A stretch of 64,000 nucleotides of DNA from the NCBI GenBank assembly GCA_010356995.1, contig ML996689.1:293873-357872 (forward strand), in the 5' to 3' direction. The first letter of the stretch is position 1; every line of letters begins with the position of its first letter. This document shows positions 22,101-30,912 of this stretch, piece after piece. The DNA comes from Trichodelitschia bisporula (Eukaryota > Ascomycota > Dothideomycetes > Phaeotrichales > Phaeotrichaceae). Made by a program: the position numbers and the translations under genes. Under the pieces are notes generated by a model. The model was given only the letters and a program-made list of their open reading frames with translations. It searched no databases and had not been told where the DNA came from.

Positions 22101-23132
22101 GGGCGAGTCGTCAATGACTTCAGGGATGTATGGCTCCGCAAAGTAATGAGCGAAGTCGCCAGTGCAGAAGTTGGCATCGCGGATGGCGCGCGGAATGGCC
22201 GGCTTTGTGGACTCCTTTGATGGGTGGAAAACCGGGGCCTTGGGGCACAGAGGCGGAGATGGGGGATCAGAGCCGGCCGCATTTGGGTTGACAATGGGTA
22301 TGGCATGACTAACCCGCTTGCGCACCACGGGCGCAATCTTCGGGAGATCCAACATAAATGTGACGCTCTCATCATCATCGCTCTCCTCGGACTTGGTCTC
22401 CGTGGTGTCGTATCCGCAGCACTTGAGCCACTCCTGCTGGAGCTTTGTCGCATTCTCCTGAGCGCAGAAGCCGCTCATTTTGAGCTCATTGTCGACCAGC
22501 TTCTCCATAAGCTTCTCCAACTTCTTCCAGCGGGGGAGGAAGAGACGACGAGGGACGAACCCGCTCTCCAAGTCCTCGGGGAAGACAACCGCATCCGGGT
22601 GCTCGAAGTGGAACACCCGGGCCGCTTGAAGGAAGTCAAAGCCCCACTCCTTGATGTAGTTGATGGCGGCCTCGTCGCTGAGACCAGAGAACTTCTTGAA
22701 TAAAGAAGTCTCCACGGCGTCGAGCCAATGGTCCCGAGAGACTTTGGCCGTCTGGCTCAGCAGGAACCACTGTTCCGCCTCTGCGATGCCCATGCTGCCG
22801 TTGGCAAACATAAACGTCTCCAGGCTATTTAGCCGCGAGGCATGCGCCATCCACACGGTTTGATCATGATCGGTCAGCTTGATGCTGACCTTCTCGAGAT
22901 CACAGCGACGAAGCCAAGCTTCATCGCCGATAACGGCGATCAGGCGAGCCTGCTGGTCCTTCCAGCGACGATTCTGGACGAGCAGAGCCGCTGCGTCTTC
23001 TGACCCGCAGGTACAGGCCACGCATTGCTGGATGAGATCCATGTTGGTCTCACCCGTGAGCAGCTGTACCTGCATGGCAGCCAGGTACGACAACGGCTCC
23101 CCGTTGAAATCCATAATGATGGACGAAGACAT
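19164..23132 (-). CDS. Orphan protein of 1322 residues with nested internal repeats
   Basis: A single uninterrupted frame runs for 1322 codons. I recognise no family. Residues 1 to about 250 look folded, mainly helical ('AMQVQLLTGETNMDLIQQCV', 'WMAHASRLNSLETFMFANGS', 'WKKLEKLMEKLVDNELKMSG'). The rest is mostly disordered and rich in Ser, Thr, Pro, Lys and Ala. Three repeat systems are visible. First, about seven tandem 26-residue units at residues 660-845 (consensus KPxGTxKTSVxxIGDSxAKS), with an isolated eighth near 475. Second, three dispersed hydrophobic copies of the type 'LDEIAAAYPSFFG'. Third, a C-terminal 23-residue tandem unit around 'KENxxPTSTRGKWTEL'. A longer module, 'HKTTSSKLSGRSRTV' plus 'KTEEFI', also occurs twice. 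There is no signal peptide or membrane segment. The long intact frame argues for a real, fast-evolving gene. Confidence 0.75.
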   Translation of the reverse strand: MSSSIIMDFNGEPLSYLAAMQVQLLTGETNMDLIQQCVACTCGSEDAAALLVQNRRWKDQQARLIAVIGDEAWLRRCDLEKVSIKLTDHDQTVWMAHASRLNSLETFMFANGSMGIAEAEQWFLLSQTAKVSRDHWLDAVETSLFKKFSGLSDEAAINYIKEWGFDFLQAARVFHFEHPDAVVFPEDLESGFVPRRLFLPRWKKLEKLMEKLVDNELKMSGFCAQENATKLQQEWLKCCGYDTTETKSEESDDDESVTFMLDLPKIAPVVRKRVSHAIPIVNPNAAGSDPPSPPLCPKAPVFHPSKESTKPAIPRAIRDANFCTGDFAHYFAEPYIPEVIDDSPSDANADDGEPISKPQASDEQEKMAPAETQSPATMEMDIASASKATPTSDMSTAPTPPSSTKAVSTLELNADELCKLFPSVFAPATQTAAPKEPLRHIFKSTKITTSPDPSLSEPASVQKPVGPSNTTATEIGDACIKSSSTPAPEQIRHKTIEIKQIHKTTSSKLSGRSRTVVKTEEFIITYIKSDEDKASDSLKQVAAINPNEAKAISPSSASGKNTVAPTAVIDQPAIKAEASDAPKGIQDETPLCATDNEQETVPGAVCNLEDWKKVRKTFAEQSRVNTIASFQAYVERVWEVHGPDAEIWTPPHTLALAPASVKKPAGTLKTSVPKIGSSHIIPSTNPAFKPAGSLAASPNKIGDACAKSGTNPAADASKTSVPKIGDSHTQPSVNPVPELPGTSKTIVAEIDNSQAESSSNTAPKPSDTVNTSANEMGDSQAKSSPSTAPKPADISDASVTESEDSQAKSAPNLPPKPVGTIKTSVTNISYAHAKSSSNPAPRPAPHNSAFRAPAPRSAPRNSAFRAPYNKTNRATRVRKPPTDVESSPELQAWLDATETLPKQLAIDKVAGAIASQKRREQLYGKPVDTADGHIVWVKPGDAKIQPVEIAPVKYAHKTTSSRMPGCPRRVIQTEEFIAHGIQDTPPKKDAPALVETTKDVPLTTASASIPTASEKNDAVPIPIKRLSDSQLSGNNHSNSEMSLPESATTASIAKVNIAPVHSKTSSSKKDSPPTSQKKHIDCLNASLDEIAAAYPSFFGSPQPTKTPLKSSTSASLEKPKMLQAGDKESSVPKITSPQIPPPQTAISAPVEQPTVIPPATKPSTRQSAAPPVLKKMHVDGLSSTACAAEIVAAYPEWFGLPSSKTAPNTATSASVSKSNVSQPGKNIPTPNTTAPKTKARAPMQETNVVQPSATTAMILKHDRNDENQKPTSSCGKWTEVAKIHDPKKENHNPTSTRGKWTELAKVQDSNKENQKPTSTRGK
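19166..19337. repeat. 69-bp tandem repeat, about 2.5 units
   Basis: Units begin at 19166, 19235 and 19304, exactly 69 bp apart. They encode the C-terminal 23-residue repeat of the orphan protein. The last unit is partial and more diverged. Confidence 0.92.
20610..21150. repeat. Tandem coding repeat, about seven units of 69-84 bp
   Basis: Diverged in-frame units encode the KPxGT...KSSxNPAP repeat of the orphan protein. Unit length varies by whole codons. A 42-bp repeat encoding 'NSAFRAP' lies directly next to it at about 20540-20610. Confidence 0.8.
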
Positions 23133-23409
23133 TTCTCTGTTGACGGTCAGTGTAAAGCTGGAGATGTTGAAAAGCGTTACTTACTCAATGAGAAGAAAGA
23201 GATACTGGTAATGGGGGGGAGAGAATTTGATGGTTTGTGATTGAGGTTGTTGGAAACAGTAAGAACTGAGAATGTGGTGGTTGCGGTGAACAAAAACAAT
23301 CTCTGTGAATACTGAGGATGTGGTGGAGAGGAAGAGGAAGAAGAAGAAGAGAAAGAGGAAGAAGTGAAAGGGGTTGTCATTCACTGAGGCCCGTCGCCAA
23401 GGACTGAGC

Positions 23410-23505
23410 TCCTCTAGCAATCACTTCCGGAAGGTACTTGCACGCAGGCAGTTGCTCCTTCCTCCACTGTGAGCCGTTGCTCGGGCGATTGATCTTCCCA
23501 TTGTG
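23410..23505. repeat. Direct repeat copy 1 (about 96 bp)
   Basis: This copy aligns with 23593-23690 over its whole length, including 'TTGATCTTCC' and 'GGAAGG' blocks, with scattered substitutions and small indels. The family is not recognised. Confidence 0.85.
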
Positions 23506-23592
23506 TCCGGATTAAACTCCTGACAGTTAGCAAAAACAATGGAGGAACCAATAGCCGAAGACTGAGTGCTTCATGGAGCCAAGCCAGCAAGA

Positions 23593-23690
23593 TCCTCAAG
23601 CAATTACTTCTGGAAGGCTCTTTAACGCATGCTGATTGTTCTTTCCTCCCGTGTGAGCCCATTTCTTGGGCGGTTGATCTTCCTATTGTG
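23593..23690. repeat. Direct repeat copy 2 (about 98 bp)
   Basis: Second copy of the repeat at 23410-23505, offset by about 183 bp. Many of the differences are C/T or G/A transitions. Confidence 0.85.
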
Positions 23691-23921
23691 ATCTGATCAT
23701 TGTTGCGACACTTGCCGATATCACCGAGTCTGGATTCCACGGTGAGGAGAACACTGCGGCGAAGACATGAGTTCAAGCTGATGATAGTATATCCTAATTG
23801 CATAATCAACTTCTCCAACGGCAGGTTTGGGAGGAGACATAATGGCGTTATGTACCATTTCCATCATCTATTACCGCTTTCGGCATCCCTGTCACAATGA
23901 GACGTCGTCAAATGCATCTCG

Positions 23922-23948
23922 GTGCCTTGACGCCTTGACGCCTTGACA
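23922..23948. repeat. CGCCTTGA microarray, 3 units
   Basis: Three short tandem units of the type GCCTTGAC are followed by related CCTGACGCC sequence, about 165 bp before the SurE-like start codon. Confidence 0.7.
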
Positions 23949-24114
23949 CCTTATTGCCCCTGACGCCTCGATACCTCAGCATTAATTCGACACCAACACC
24001 AACACAATCGCGTTTCATCTCAGCTTTGCGGAAACGGCCACGATTCTCCATTTCACTACTTCACGTCGCCTTGCATGCAAAAGACTGTGAGAGTCACAGC
24101 GGTCAGGCTTCGTA

Positions 24115-25382
24115 ATGTCTAAAGGTTGTTCCGCCGTTCGCCTCATAATCGTTGCTGCCTCGCTCCTCAGTCATGTGCTCTGCCTCAACATCATCCTGAA
24201 CAATGATGACGGCTTTACTTCAGTTCACATCCGCGAGGTGAGTACTTTGGATCGTAACAGAATTAATTTAACACTTGCCCAGCTCTATCGTGCTCTGAAT
24301 GCTGCCGGCCATAATGGTACTGAATACCGTCTCACTACCCTCCATCCCTAACCTCGCTAGCCTGGATCGCAGCTCCAGCATACGACCAGTCTGGCCGCGG
24401 AGGCACTCTCTCTTTCACCAGCAAAGCCAATCTGACCTCCGCCAGCGATGCGGACGTCATACCCAAAGGTGCCGCATCCTACGGCCACGATCCCTCTGAC
24501 CCCAAGATTTGGTACTACGACGGCACCCCCGTGACATGCACCCTGTTTGCACTGGACTACCTCGCCCCCACGCATATGGGCATTGCAGCCCCGGATCTTG
24601 TCATTACCGGCCCCAACTTTGGCACCAACCCTGGCCCCTTCATGTACACCATGTCCGGCACCATGGGCGCCGCGTACTCGGCCATCGGCCGCGGCGTGCC
24701 TGCCCTGGCGCTCAGCGCCGACTCTTACGGCCCCGGGCGCAACTTCAAGGGTCTGGTTGCGCACACCCAGAGCGGGTGGCCTGATCCTGCGACTATCATC
24801 GCGAATCTTTCAACCACGCTTGTGAACCAGCTTGCTGCTGGTTCCAAGCCGCTCCTCCCGCCTGGGTATGGCCTCACGGTTAACTATCCGAAGGTCACCA
24901 GCCTCAAAGATACGGGCTGCCTTTATCCACCTTTTATTCGCACGCGTCTCACTGGTGGCGCACCGATCCAAAAGGCGATCTTCGATCCCAAGACTGGGCT
25001 CTTCAGGGGTGCCGACACCATACCTGCAACCGGAGTTGGTGTGAACACTTGCAACGTGGGCAACTGCACCTTACCAGGTGAAACCAACGTGGTCAACAAC
25101 GGGCAATGCCAAACCAGCGTGTCAGTCTTCGTAGTCGATTACGATGCGCCGGACAACCCAGCGACGCAGGGCGTGGATTCGCGACTGGGGAACCTGGTTA
25201 CTGGGGAGAATGAGGCGCGCAACTACAGCGCGGCGTCAGTAGGCGCGCCGCCGGAGCAGCCAGCGGTGTCGGCAGCAGCAAGTACGACGCCTCCAGCTGT
25301 CAAGTCCGGAGCCGGGACAAATCTGCCCCAGCACTTGAGGGTGCTTGCTGCTGTTGGCAGTGTTCTTGGTGTTTTGCATTGA
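24115..25382 (+). CDS. Secreted SurE-like phosphatase
   Basis: Three exons (24115-24237, 24283-24316, 24361-25382) encode 392 residues; introns are 45 and 44 nt, and the middle exon is only 34 nt. The N-terminus is a signal peptide ('AVRLIIVAASLLSHVLC') cut just before the SurE core. The core keeps the metal-binding 'LNIILNNDDGF', then 'WIAAPAYDQSGRGGTLSF', 'GTPVTCTLFALDYL', 'PDLVITGPNFGTNPGPF' and 'GRGVPALALS'. SurE proteins are metal-dependent nucleotide or acid phosphatases. The tail is Ala/Pro/Ser/Thr-rich and ends in a hydrophobic stretch ('LRVLAAVGSVLGVLH'), which suggests a GPI anchor; that part is inference. Many Asn-X-Ser/Thr sites fit an extracellular location. Confidence 0.9.
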
Positions 25383-26151
25383 AGTTTTATGGTGCGGAGT
25401 GGTATTTACTGGTAACATTTGAATTGCATGTATGGAGTTTAGGAGAAAGGGAATCATGTAGGGCTTGAGAGATGCCCTTCTTACTTGATATACGAAGTAT
25501 ATGTACTTGTCAGTGTACTTGTTAGCGTACTTGTTAGCGTACTTGTTAGCGAAGCAGAGGCGGTGTAAAACATATGGGTTAGGCCTGCATCACCATAATT
25601 CGATCGTATTCGCGTGAGCAATGCTCAATGCTGTGCCCCATTGTCTCTCAAACATATCCCGAAATATCCACTGTCATGACATGCAGCATTCTAGGCACCC
25701 AAATTATTGATGTTACGAGGTACTCCACACCGCACGTCCACGAGACAGCCTCATGCAGCCAAGACGCACATGCAGCCCCTCAAACGTGCTCATTGCCGAG
25801 TTGGGCCTTCCAAAACCTCGCATCGCCTACTGATAGGCCGAGGCGTCAAAGCATTGATCGAAGGCGGGGAAAATGGGAGCTCCGAGCTCCAAACTCTAAC
25901 CCGCCGGACAGTTGCTCTTCTAGGCAGCACAATTCTTTGGCCCCGGAATCCGATATCCTAGGATAAATACCCCACTTTCAAACCGCTAGTTCTAATCTCA
26001 AAACCTAACTTCAACTTCAACCTCGCATCCCTCCCGCGATCAGTCACCACATCCCCCTTCAATTGCTCCTCCAACCCCCTCAATTGCCCTCCAACGGAAC
26101 CAATTCCGCACATCGCATCCTAAACGCCACCCCTCCCCACCACAACCCCAA
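25383..26151. other. Intergenic region between tandem genes
   Basis: This 769-bp stretch contains a perfect 12-bp tandem array at 25503-25550 just after the SurE-like gene. C/A-rich promoter-like sequence from about 25970 precedes the MAPEG gene. No coding content is recognised. Confidence 0.5.
25503..25550. repeat. 12-bp tandem repeat, 4 units
   Basis: Four consecutive units of GTACTTGTTAGC, three of them identical and the first with two changes, lie 120 bp after the SurE-like stop codon. Confidence 0.95.
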
Positions 26152-26580
26152 ATGCCTTCTCCCATCATCGGCCCCGTTGTCGGCCTCACCCTCTGGACCT
26201 TCCTCGTCGAAGGCTGGATGTACGCCACGCGCCTCCCCGCGCTGGCAGGCAAGCCCATGCCACCCACCACCACCATCGAAGACATCAACAAAATCGTCCC
26301 GCCGTCCACGCGCTGGAAGGCCGACAACTACAACCATCTGCACGAGCAGCCGACGGTATTCTACGCGCTCGCGCTCTCGCTCGCGCACGTCGGCGCATCG
26401 CAGACGGATGTGCGCCTGGCATGGACCTACGTCGGCATCCGCGTGCTGCACACCTTGGTGCAGTGCTTGGGGAACAAGATCATTCTGCGCTTTCAGGTTT
26501 TCATTTCCAGCAGCGCTGTGCTGCTTGCGATTGCGGCTAAGCTGGGTCTGGCGCTCTACAAGCAGAAGCTTCTCTTCTAA
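26152..26580 (+). CDS. MAPEG family membrane protein
   Basis: A single exon encodes 142 residues. The order of segments fits MAPEG: a first membrane helix ('GPVVGLTLWTFLVEGWMYAT'), a loop ending 'RWKADNYNHLHEQPTVFYAL' with the family's Asn-His-Glu core, then two or three further helices ('TDVRLAWTYVGIRVLHTLVQ', 'ISSSAVLLAIAAKLGLALY'). MAPEG proteins are small integral membrane enzymes, often with glutathione-dependent transferase or peroxidase activity. This copy most resembles the uncharacterised short fungal and bacterial group, so no reaction is assigned. It converges with the RBM25 gene, 299 bp apart. Confidence 0.88.
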   Translation: MPSPIIGPVVGLTLWTFLVEGWMYATRLPALAGKPMPPTTTIEDINKIVPPSTRWKADNYNHLHEQPTVFYALALSLAHVGASQTDVRLAWTYVGIRVLHTLVQCLGNKIILRFQVFISSSAVLLAIAAKLGLALYKQKLLF

Positions 26581-26879
26581 GTGGGATGTTGGTGTGCGCA
26601 GATATTAGGCCCGCGAGACATGTGAAAAGCGATGCCCTTTGTTGTTCGCCATTCGAAGAAAGTTTTAGTAATTGTACATGCCATAGGCGCCTCGACGCTT
26701 TTCCCTAAAATAGCTTGGAGTCCCCGTTCCAGTGATGCCACGCCCCAAACCTGCCCCGCTGTACTGGACATATCATAACTAATTAGCCGTCGAACGGGCT
26801 GCCGCAGCAACTGCTGTTAGACTTTCGACTGTGATTGTCGTTAGATAAACAGTCCAATGTCATATGCAGAGTGCTTAGA

Positions 26880-29332
26880 TCAACCGGACAGTCCACGCTT
26901 CTCGCTCTCCGAAAAGAAGATGATCATGCGCCACAACTTCCGAACAAGATCCTCTGCCATCTCGTCGAGAGCCTGTAGTCAGGTTAGCAAGTGCACGCAA
27001 TTAAGAGTCGGGACACCTACCCCCTCGAGCTCGCCAACAAGGGCCTCCGGCCGCTTCTTGTTCCGCAAGTGCTCCTCCACGACATCCACCAGCATCTGCT
27101 CCTGCACACCCAGATACTCCACAATCTTCTTCTCCACAAACGGCTTCAGCTGCTCGTTGATGACCGTCGCGTCCACAAACTCCCACTTGACATTCCAATC
27201 CCACAGCGCCTGCGTCTCCGTCGGAATCTCCTGCGCCAACCGCCTCTGCGCCTCCAGCCGCTCCTCGTCCGTCAAAGCCGCCGCCTCGGCAGCGGAGTCG
27301 AACTGGATCGGCACAAGCTGCCGTTTGACGTTCGTGTCAACATCTTCTTCGTCCTCGAGCAAGCCCTCGACTTCGGCAACAGTGCGCCGCTTCGGCGCAG
27401 CCGCCGCCTGAGCCTTCTGCGCCGCAGCGCCGAGAGACATCTTGAAGTGCTGCGGCTCGCGAGCGGGCTGGACGCCACGCGCACCCAGTTCCTCAGCCTG
27501 GCGCTGCAAGAACGAGTCCGCGGCGTCGCGCGCGATGTCTTGCTTCTCACGCTCGCGGGCCAGTTCGCGCTCCTCTTGGGCACGGTCGCGGCCGTCGCGC
27601 TCGGCCTCTTGGGCGCGGAAGGCGGCGCGGTTGCGGATCCACTGGCTGCGGTCGGCATAGTACTCCTCGCTTTTGCGACTAGCCTCCAAGTCATCATTCC
27701 AGTTCTTGAGCCGCAGGGCCATAGTTTCCTTCTCGCGCGCGTGATTGCTGATTTCATCTCTCTCGCGAGCCTTCTCGCGCTCAATGGCGGCTGTACGTGA
27801 GCGCTCGCGGCTAAGCCAGCGGCGCTCCATGTCGTGAAACACCTTCTCCAGCTCAGCGTCCTTCTTTGCGCGACGCCGATGTTCAAGCTCCTCGTCTGAT
27901 GCATCCGATTCCTCCTCTTCCCTTGAGATGTAAGTGTGAACCGTGGGGCCACCGTTGACAAAAGTAACGCCGTTTTGGTGATCCTTGTGCATTCCCTTTG
28001 GCCCACTAGGCGCGCCTTGCACACCACGTTCCCGCGGACCAAGAGGAATGCCGTTGGCACCTCCCATAGGACCAGCGGGCGTAGACGCAGGAGGAGTGGT
28101 CTGACGATTGCCGCGGTTGTTTCGCTCCTTCGCTTCCATTTCCTCTTCCCGCCTCAGGCGCTCCAAGTCTCTCCGGGTACTCCGATCTCGAAAGGCCGCG
28201 ATCTCTGCTGCAACGGTTTCCCGCATTTCGGCAGGAATGTCAGCAAGCTCGTCTTCGGTGCTTAGGGGAATCGTGATGACTTCTCCGGTGATAGGATCCG
28301 CCGCCCGGTCCTCCTGCATCCTGATGTCCCCGCCATGGTCGTGATCATTCGCAGATGGGTTGAAAAGGCTTGCGAGAACACCTTCAAGCTGTTCTTTCGC
28401 TGTGTCGATCCGGAACTGCGTGTCGGACGCTTGGTCTCCGCGCTTCTCATGCCATTCCGCCGCGTACTGCTTAGAGGCTTCATCGACAATGACCTGGCAT
28501 GTCAGCAGAGCAGCGAGAAACAATGTCACGACTTACCAAAAGAGTTGCTTTTTCCACCTCTTCATCTTCGGTTTTGGTCCCAGGTTCTCTCCTCTTCAGA
28601 GGAACTTGCACGTCCTTCAACACCTCAGCGGCCGTCTCCAAACTCTCCGCATCTTCGTACTCGGCGAAGCCAAACTTGCACCACTTGCCATCGGCGTCAC
28701 TGGCGCGGGTCCACTTCCTAAGATTGCCCGCCGAACGCAGAATCCGCTCCATACCAACATCGCCACCAACACCTTCAGTAATGTTTCCAACAAAGATGGT
28801 CCGGAAAATCTCCTCGCGCGTCGGCGGGGTAAGGACCTGCATACTCTCACGAGGCTGTTGTATCCCGCCACGACTATCCCCAAGACCGCGCCGGGCTCCC
28901 ATAGGATCTGCGGCGCGCGACGCATCCTTTCCGGGGCCGGCGGTGCCGAGGCGGATGACGGGCGCGTTGAAGTTGATGTTCGGCATGTTGGTAGGTGGCT
29001 GGAAGTTCGGGGGAAGACCGCCGGGGCGGCCGGGGAGCGAGTGCTGAGCTTGGTTCATGCCTGGAGGGAAGGATGCGCCGGGCGGGGCCATGCCGGGAGG
29101 AGCTGCCAGTGTCAGTTATCACTTTTGCGCATGTTTGTAAGAGTGCTGAAGCCTACCGGACATGCCTGGGGGTGCCATCATGCCAGGCGGTGGCATGCCT
29201 GGAGCTCCCATCCCAGGGGCCTGACCGCCGGGAGGAGCATAACCTGAAAAGCCGGGAGGCTGGCCGTATGCTGCGATTGTCAGTGGACGAGGCAGAAGAC
29301 GGGGAGGCTTAGTTACCCGGATAGTTGTACAT
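26880..29332 (-). CDS. Splicing factor RBM25-like (RRM and PWI domains)
   Basis: Five minus-strand exons (29332-29317, 29270-29157, 29102-28537, 28493-27021, 26972-26880) encode 753 residues. Introns are 43-55 nt. The N-terminus is a Pro/Gly/Met-rich leader ('APGMGAPGMPPPGMMAPPG'). An RRM follows at about residues 130-215 ('RTIFVGNITEGVGG', 'CKFGFAEYEDAESLE'). The middle is a long charged helix rich in Arg and Glu ('EERELAREREKQDIARDAAD'). The C-terminal PWI domain starts near residue 660 ('ALWDWNVKWEFVD') and is completed by the last exon ('ALDEMAEDLVRKLWRMIIFF'), which confirms the final splice. RBM25 works with U1 snRNP and exon complexes in splice-site choice. The N-terminal 16-nt exon is well supported by phase. 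Confidence 0.92.
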
Positions 29333-29643
29333 AATGGAGCAAGATTTCGCGACAGGTTGCGGGGGCGAATATGAGAAGAGGAAGCCAAGGATGACAATGT
29401 ACGTGGTGGGAAGTGGAGGAAAGGCGGGCGCATGTATCACAGAGAGGCTTCGCGGGCGCGTCGAGTGAAGCTCCACGAAACTTTAGGGTTTGACCTGGAA
29501 AATCATTGTTCCGGGCATGGAAACTCGAGTTGTGCAGACTCTCCACCACAAGTTGCGCTTCCGCCGTCTGGACATGTCCGCCTCTCCTCCTTTACACTCA
29601 ATCAAATCCTCTGAACACGCTCTAAAAGCTCCAGGCAACACCA
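29333..29643. other. Bidirectional promoter (RBM25-like / bS21m)
   Basis: This 311-bp region lies between divergent start codons and must hold both promoters. No specific site is recognised. Confidence 0.5.
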
Positions 29644-30462
29644 ATGGAGCTCATTAGAGCTGGGGAGGCGCTCCTGCGCTCCGCCTCCAGCCTCTCCGCA
29701 GCCGCCGCACCTTTCCAAAACAGATCCACTTTCTCCGCTTCACGACGCTTATACCGGCCAACACTTTGCCGTGTCGCTAGACAATTCTCCGCGAGCGCAT
29801 CCACCCTCCAGGAGTCTCAGTCAGGCAGCGATTCCTCTCCTCGCACCCTGGACGTCGCCGGGAATATCACGTCCAAACCCGCCGCACCCGAAAAACCCCA
29901 GTCGAGCGCGCTCAGCGATTACGACCGGATGGTCTTCGACCGGGCCCTAGAGTTCGGAAACGACCCGCTCTCCGCGCGTCACACGCACCACTTCAAGAAT
30001 CCCGGCGCCGCGGTCGACAACGTGCGCGCTCGCGAGCGCTCCTCGGCCGACGAAGTGCAGCGTCATTTCAGCGCGTGGGGGCAGGGCCGGACTGGCATCA
30101 ATCGTACACATGACAAGACGGGTGGCAAAGCGGACGTTGGCAGTCTCAAGTTCCCTAAGGTGGAATTGATGGCTAAGAAGAAGGCCGCTCCAGACGAGGT
30201 CCCGGCCCGGTTGTCGGTTCGGACCGGGCGCATGCTGGAGGTGGATCCGACGAAGCCGACGGATCTGGGCGCGAAGCTTAAGACCCTGTCGAGGGTCGTG
30301 ACGGCGAACAGGGTCAAGGCTACGTTGAATGCGCAAAAAACATACGAGCGGTTGGGCCTGAAGAAGAAGCGGTTGCGGATGATGAGGTGGAGACGGCGCT
30401 TCAAGGCGCAGTTCGTGAAGACTGTGGACAGGGTCATGGAATTGAAGGAGAAGGGATGGTAG
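29644..30462 (+). CDS. Mitochondrial ribosomal protein bS21m (Mrp21)
   Basis: A single exon encodes 272 residues. The first 50 residues are a classic presequence with Arg, Ser and Ala and no acidic clusters ('ASRRLYRPTLCRVARQFSAS'). The middle is a fungal-specific linker. The C-terminal 75 residues carry the S21 signature: 'LSRVVTANRVKATLNAQ', 'KTYERLGLKKKRLRMMRWRR', 'RFKAQFVKTVDRVMELKEKG'. This protein belongs to the mitochondrial small subunit. Fungal bS21m proteins are usually longer than bacterial S21, as seen here. The gene is divergent from RBM25. Confidence 0.88.
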   Translation: MELIRAGEALLRSASSLSAAAAPFQNRSTFSASRRLYRPTLCRVARQFSASASTLQESQSGSDSSPRTLDVAGNITSKPAAPEKPQSSALSDYDRMVFDRALEFGNDPLSARHTHHFKNPGAAVDNVRARERSSADEVQRHFSAWGQGRTGINRTHDKTGGKADVGSLKFPKVELMAKKKAAPDEVPARLSVRTGRMLEVDPTKPTDLGAKLKTLSRVVTANRVKATLNAQKTYERLGLKKKRLRMMRWRRRFKAQFVKTVDRVMELKEKGW

Positions 30463-30912
30463 ATCCTTTGAGAATACAGCGAGTCTCGTGTTAGAGGGGC
30501 AGCGTTGCCTATGTACATAGGATTTAGGTCTGCATGATAAGGTGACACTGCAGCTCGAGATCTGGAGAACCGTATGGATTAAATCCACCAAATTAACCCA
30601 ACTCAATAATCCGTAAGAGTCTCTTGATCCCAGTTAGTATTCCCAAAGTGAGCCTCACGGCATCCAGTAGTAGAAAGGCGAAATCCAGACCACACGGTAA
30701 CCCCGCCGGAATTCTCTGTATCTAACCCCTGAGGCTAGCCATTCCGCCTTACAGAAAACGCCAACTTGCATCTCCGCGTCGCGCTCCGCAACCGCGCAAC
30801 CTCAACCCACACTGCCCACCACTCCACCATCACCGCAGTTCTGGTGACGATTATGACTTTGACGGCCATATAACTTCCTATTGCTCCTCTATCTTTCCCT
30901 CTCTCCAAAACC
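30463..30912. other. Intergenic region between tandem plus-strand genes
   Basis: A 450-bp gap with no recognised element. C-rich sequence from about 30770 on leads into the next gene. Confidence 0.45.

Larger units (their letters stand above)
23133..24114. other. Divergent intergenic region with repeats
   Basis: This 982-bp region lies between the divergent orphan and SurE-like genes. It holds a 50-bp purine tract at about 23325-23372 (pyrimidine-rich in the orphan's sense strand), the two copies of a diverged 96-bp repeat, and a short CGCCTTGA array. A minus-strand frame at 23414-23818 spans both repeat copies but looks incidental. Confidence 0.6.

Noticed and set aside
23414-23818. A 134-codon minus-strand frame over the direct repeats
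   Set aside because: It spans two non-coding repeat copies and has no recognisable domain; most likely incidental.
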